From positions 62,001-126,000 of the forward strand of contig UQLY01000004.1 in NCBI GenBank assembly GCA_900542015.1: a stretch of DNA of 64,000 bases, given 5' to 3'. The stretch is from an uncultured Lachnospiraceae bacterium. Lineage in GTDB: Bacteria > Bacillota > Clostridia > Lachnospirales > Lachnospiraceae. Both the position numbers and the translations under genes were made by a program. Shown here one piece after another: positions 62,948 to 64,000 of the stretch. The notes under the pieces were generated by a model. It did not search any database. It saw only the letters and a program-made list of their open reading frames with translations, and was not told where the DNA came from. The stretch's first letter is position 1. Each line of letters begins with the position of its first letter.

Positions 62948-64000
62948 ATGATGAGAGCATTGTATTCTGGTGTGGCGGGACTGAAAACGCACCAGACCAA
63001 AATGGATGTTATCGGTAATAACATCGCAAACGTAAACACGACGGCGTACAAATCGCAGTCCATCGTCTTTTCAGAGCTGATGTATCAGACGACGCAGAAG
63101 GCGTCCGGACCCAACGCGACCAGCGGAACAGCCGGTACCAACGCAAGGCAGATCGGTCTTGGTGTAAAAACCGGCGCTATCAGCACCGCCATCGAGACGT
63201 CAGGCGCGACGCAGACAACGGGCAATCCTTTTGACCTGAGGATTACCGGAGACGCTTTCTTTATTGTCAGCGACGGCAGCAACAATTTCTTCACAAGAGA
63301 CGGGTCCTTTTATGTGGACAGCGTGGGCAATCTTGCCATGTCCTCCAACGGCTACAACGTTATGGGGTGGCAGGTGGATGAAACTACCGGAACTATCAAA
63401 AAGGATACGGTATCTGCGCTTCGCATTATGAGCGCGGACAATATGACTTATCCGCCGGAAGCGACTTCAAAGGCTTATGTATCCGGTATTATTGATAAAC
63501 ATGACGTACAGGTATCTTCCGAGGCGGGAAAGATCATGAATTTAAGCTTCTTTGACAACCTCGGCTATGCGTATACGGCGAAGCTGTCCATGAAATCCAC
63601 GGGAACGGACGGACTTTACACGGTAGAGCTGTCGAGCCTGTTGGATTCGGAGGGCAACAAGATTGAAATAAACGGTATGCAGTTTGGTACGACCCAGAGC
63701 GTCGCAGACCCCAAGACGCTTGTGCTGGGAAGCGGGTACACCTATACGAACGGTACGATTTCCTATATGGACGAGGACGGCACCACCAAGACCGTTAATT
63801 TAAATAACGCCAATATGACCGACGATGAAAAGACAATCGTTGCAAATGCTTACGGCTATTCCTCTTACGACGAATTTAAGAAGCTGTATGTGCAGGAAGG
63901 CACCAATAATACTTCCATTGACGCGAAAATTGCGGCGGGCAATTTCGCCGACGTGCTGGGAGCGGACGGTTCCCTGGAGACTGCGGGCAAGACTATTACC
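62948..64000 (+). CDS. flgE: Flagellar hook protein FlgE (partial, cut by the window edge)
   Basis: First 351 residues, open to the end of the window. N-terminal MMRALYSGVAGLKTHQTKMD and GNNIANVNTTAYKSQ are the rod/hook signature. Then ITGDAFFIVSDG and the D1-D2 domain motifs FFTRDGSFYVDSVGNL. AGGAGG (62931-62936) is 11 nt before ATG 62948; 62951 is an alternative. Hook subunit secreted by the export system and capped by FlgD. Its 3' part and downstream genes lie outside. Confidence 0.95.
   Translation, partial: MMRALYSGVAGLKTHQTKMDVIGNNIANVNTTAYKSQSIVFSELMYQTTQKASGPNATSGTAGTNARQIGLGVKTGAISTAIETSGATQTTGNPFDLRITGDAFFIVSDGSNNFFTRDGSFYVDSVGNLAMSSNGYNVMGWQVDETTGTIKKDTVSALRIMSADNMTYPPEATSKAYVSGIIDKHDVQVSSEAGKIMNLSFFDNLGYAYTAKLSMKSTGTDGLYTVELSSLLDSEGNKIEINGMQFGTTQSVADPKTLVLGSGYTYTNGTISYMDEDGTTKTVNLNNANMTDDEKTIVANAYGYSSYDEFKKLYVQEGTNNTSIDAKIAAGNFADVLGADGSLETAGKTIT

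Noticed and set aside
1..64000. CRISPR arrays, tRNA or rRNA genes, insertion sequences
   Set aside because: No regularly spaced repeats, cloverleaf sequences, rRNA blocks or transposase genes were seen on either strand.

Overview
The window looks like the chromosome of a motile, spore-forming member of the Lachnospiraceae (Clostridia). Evidence: Gram-positive style Shine-Dalgarno sites and sigma-A promoters, sporulation genes (gpr, spoIIP, sigK), the Firmicute block gpr/rpsT/spoIIP/lepA/hemW, and the topA-codY-flgB-flgC-fliE flagellar start seen in that family. No tRNA, rRNA, CRISPR array, insertion sequence or intact prophage was seen.

Layout. (1) 1-4.5 kb: an amino-acid-type substrate-binding lipoprotein whose two halves are in swapped order, a GNAT protein with a HAD-phosphatase tail, xpt, and a zinc-ribbon/TPM membrane pair. 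(2) 4.5-10.8 kb: gpr, rpsT, spoIIP, a decayed ORF6N gene, lepA and hemW. (3) 10.9-25.2 kb: a surface-sugar operon (FkbM methyltransferase, HMGL-like aldolase, rfbF, rfbH, a ThDP enzyme, a CsbB/GtrB-like glycosyltransferase, an SDR, rfbG) facing a 1521-residue double YfhO. The set matches CDP-3,6-dideoxyhexose synthesis plus a YerE-type two-carbon branching step, so it may make a yersiniose-like branched sugar that is exported onto a cell-surface polymer. (4) 25.3-30.2 kb: sigK, pilT, comM/yifB and dprA. (5) 30.4-49.3 kb: a complete Gram-negative-style type IV pilus locus (pilB with a c-di-GMP-type MshEN domain, pilC, pilA, pilD, a fused pilM-pilN, pilO, four minor pilins, and a 1580-residue DUF5057-like exported protein) placed between dprA and topA. 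(6) 49.5-64 kb: topA, codY and the fla operon flgB-flgC-fliE-fliF-fliG-fliH-fliI-fliJ-motE-like-fliK-flgD-TIGR02530-flgE, which runs off the right edge.

How the parts may work together. Pilus, ComM and DprA suggest DNA uptake or twitching. Very large minor pilins with Ca-binding-like loops, together with the giant exported protein, look like an oversized pilus tip complex. CodY-like boxes (two mismatches each) lie before codY and just after dprA upstream of pilB, so nutrient state may control piliation. These links are inferred from context and motifs; no database search was run.
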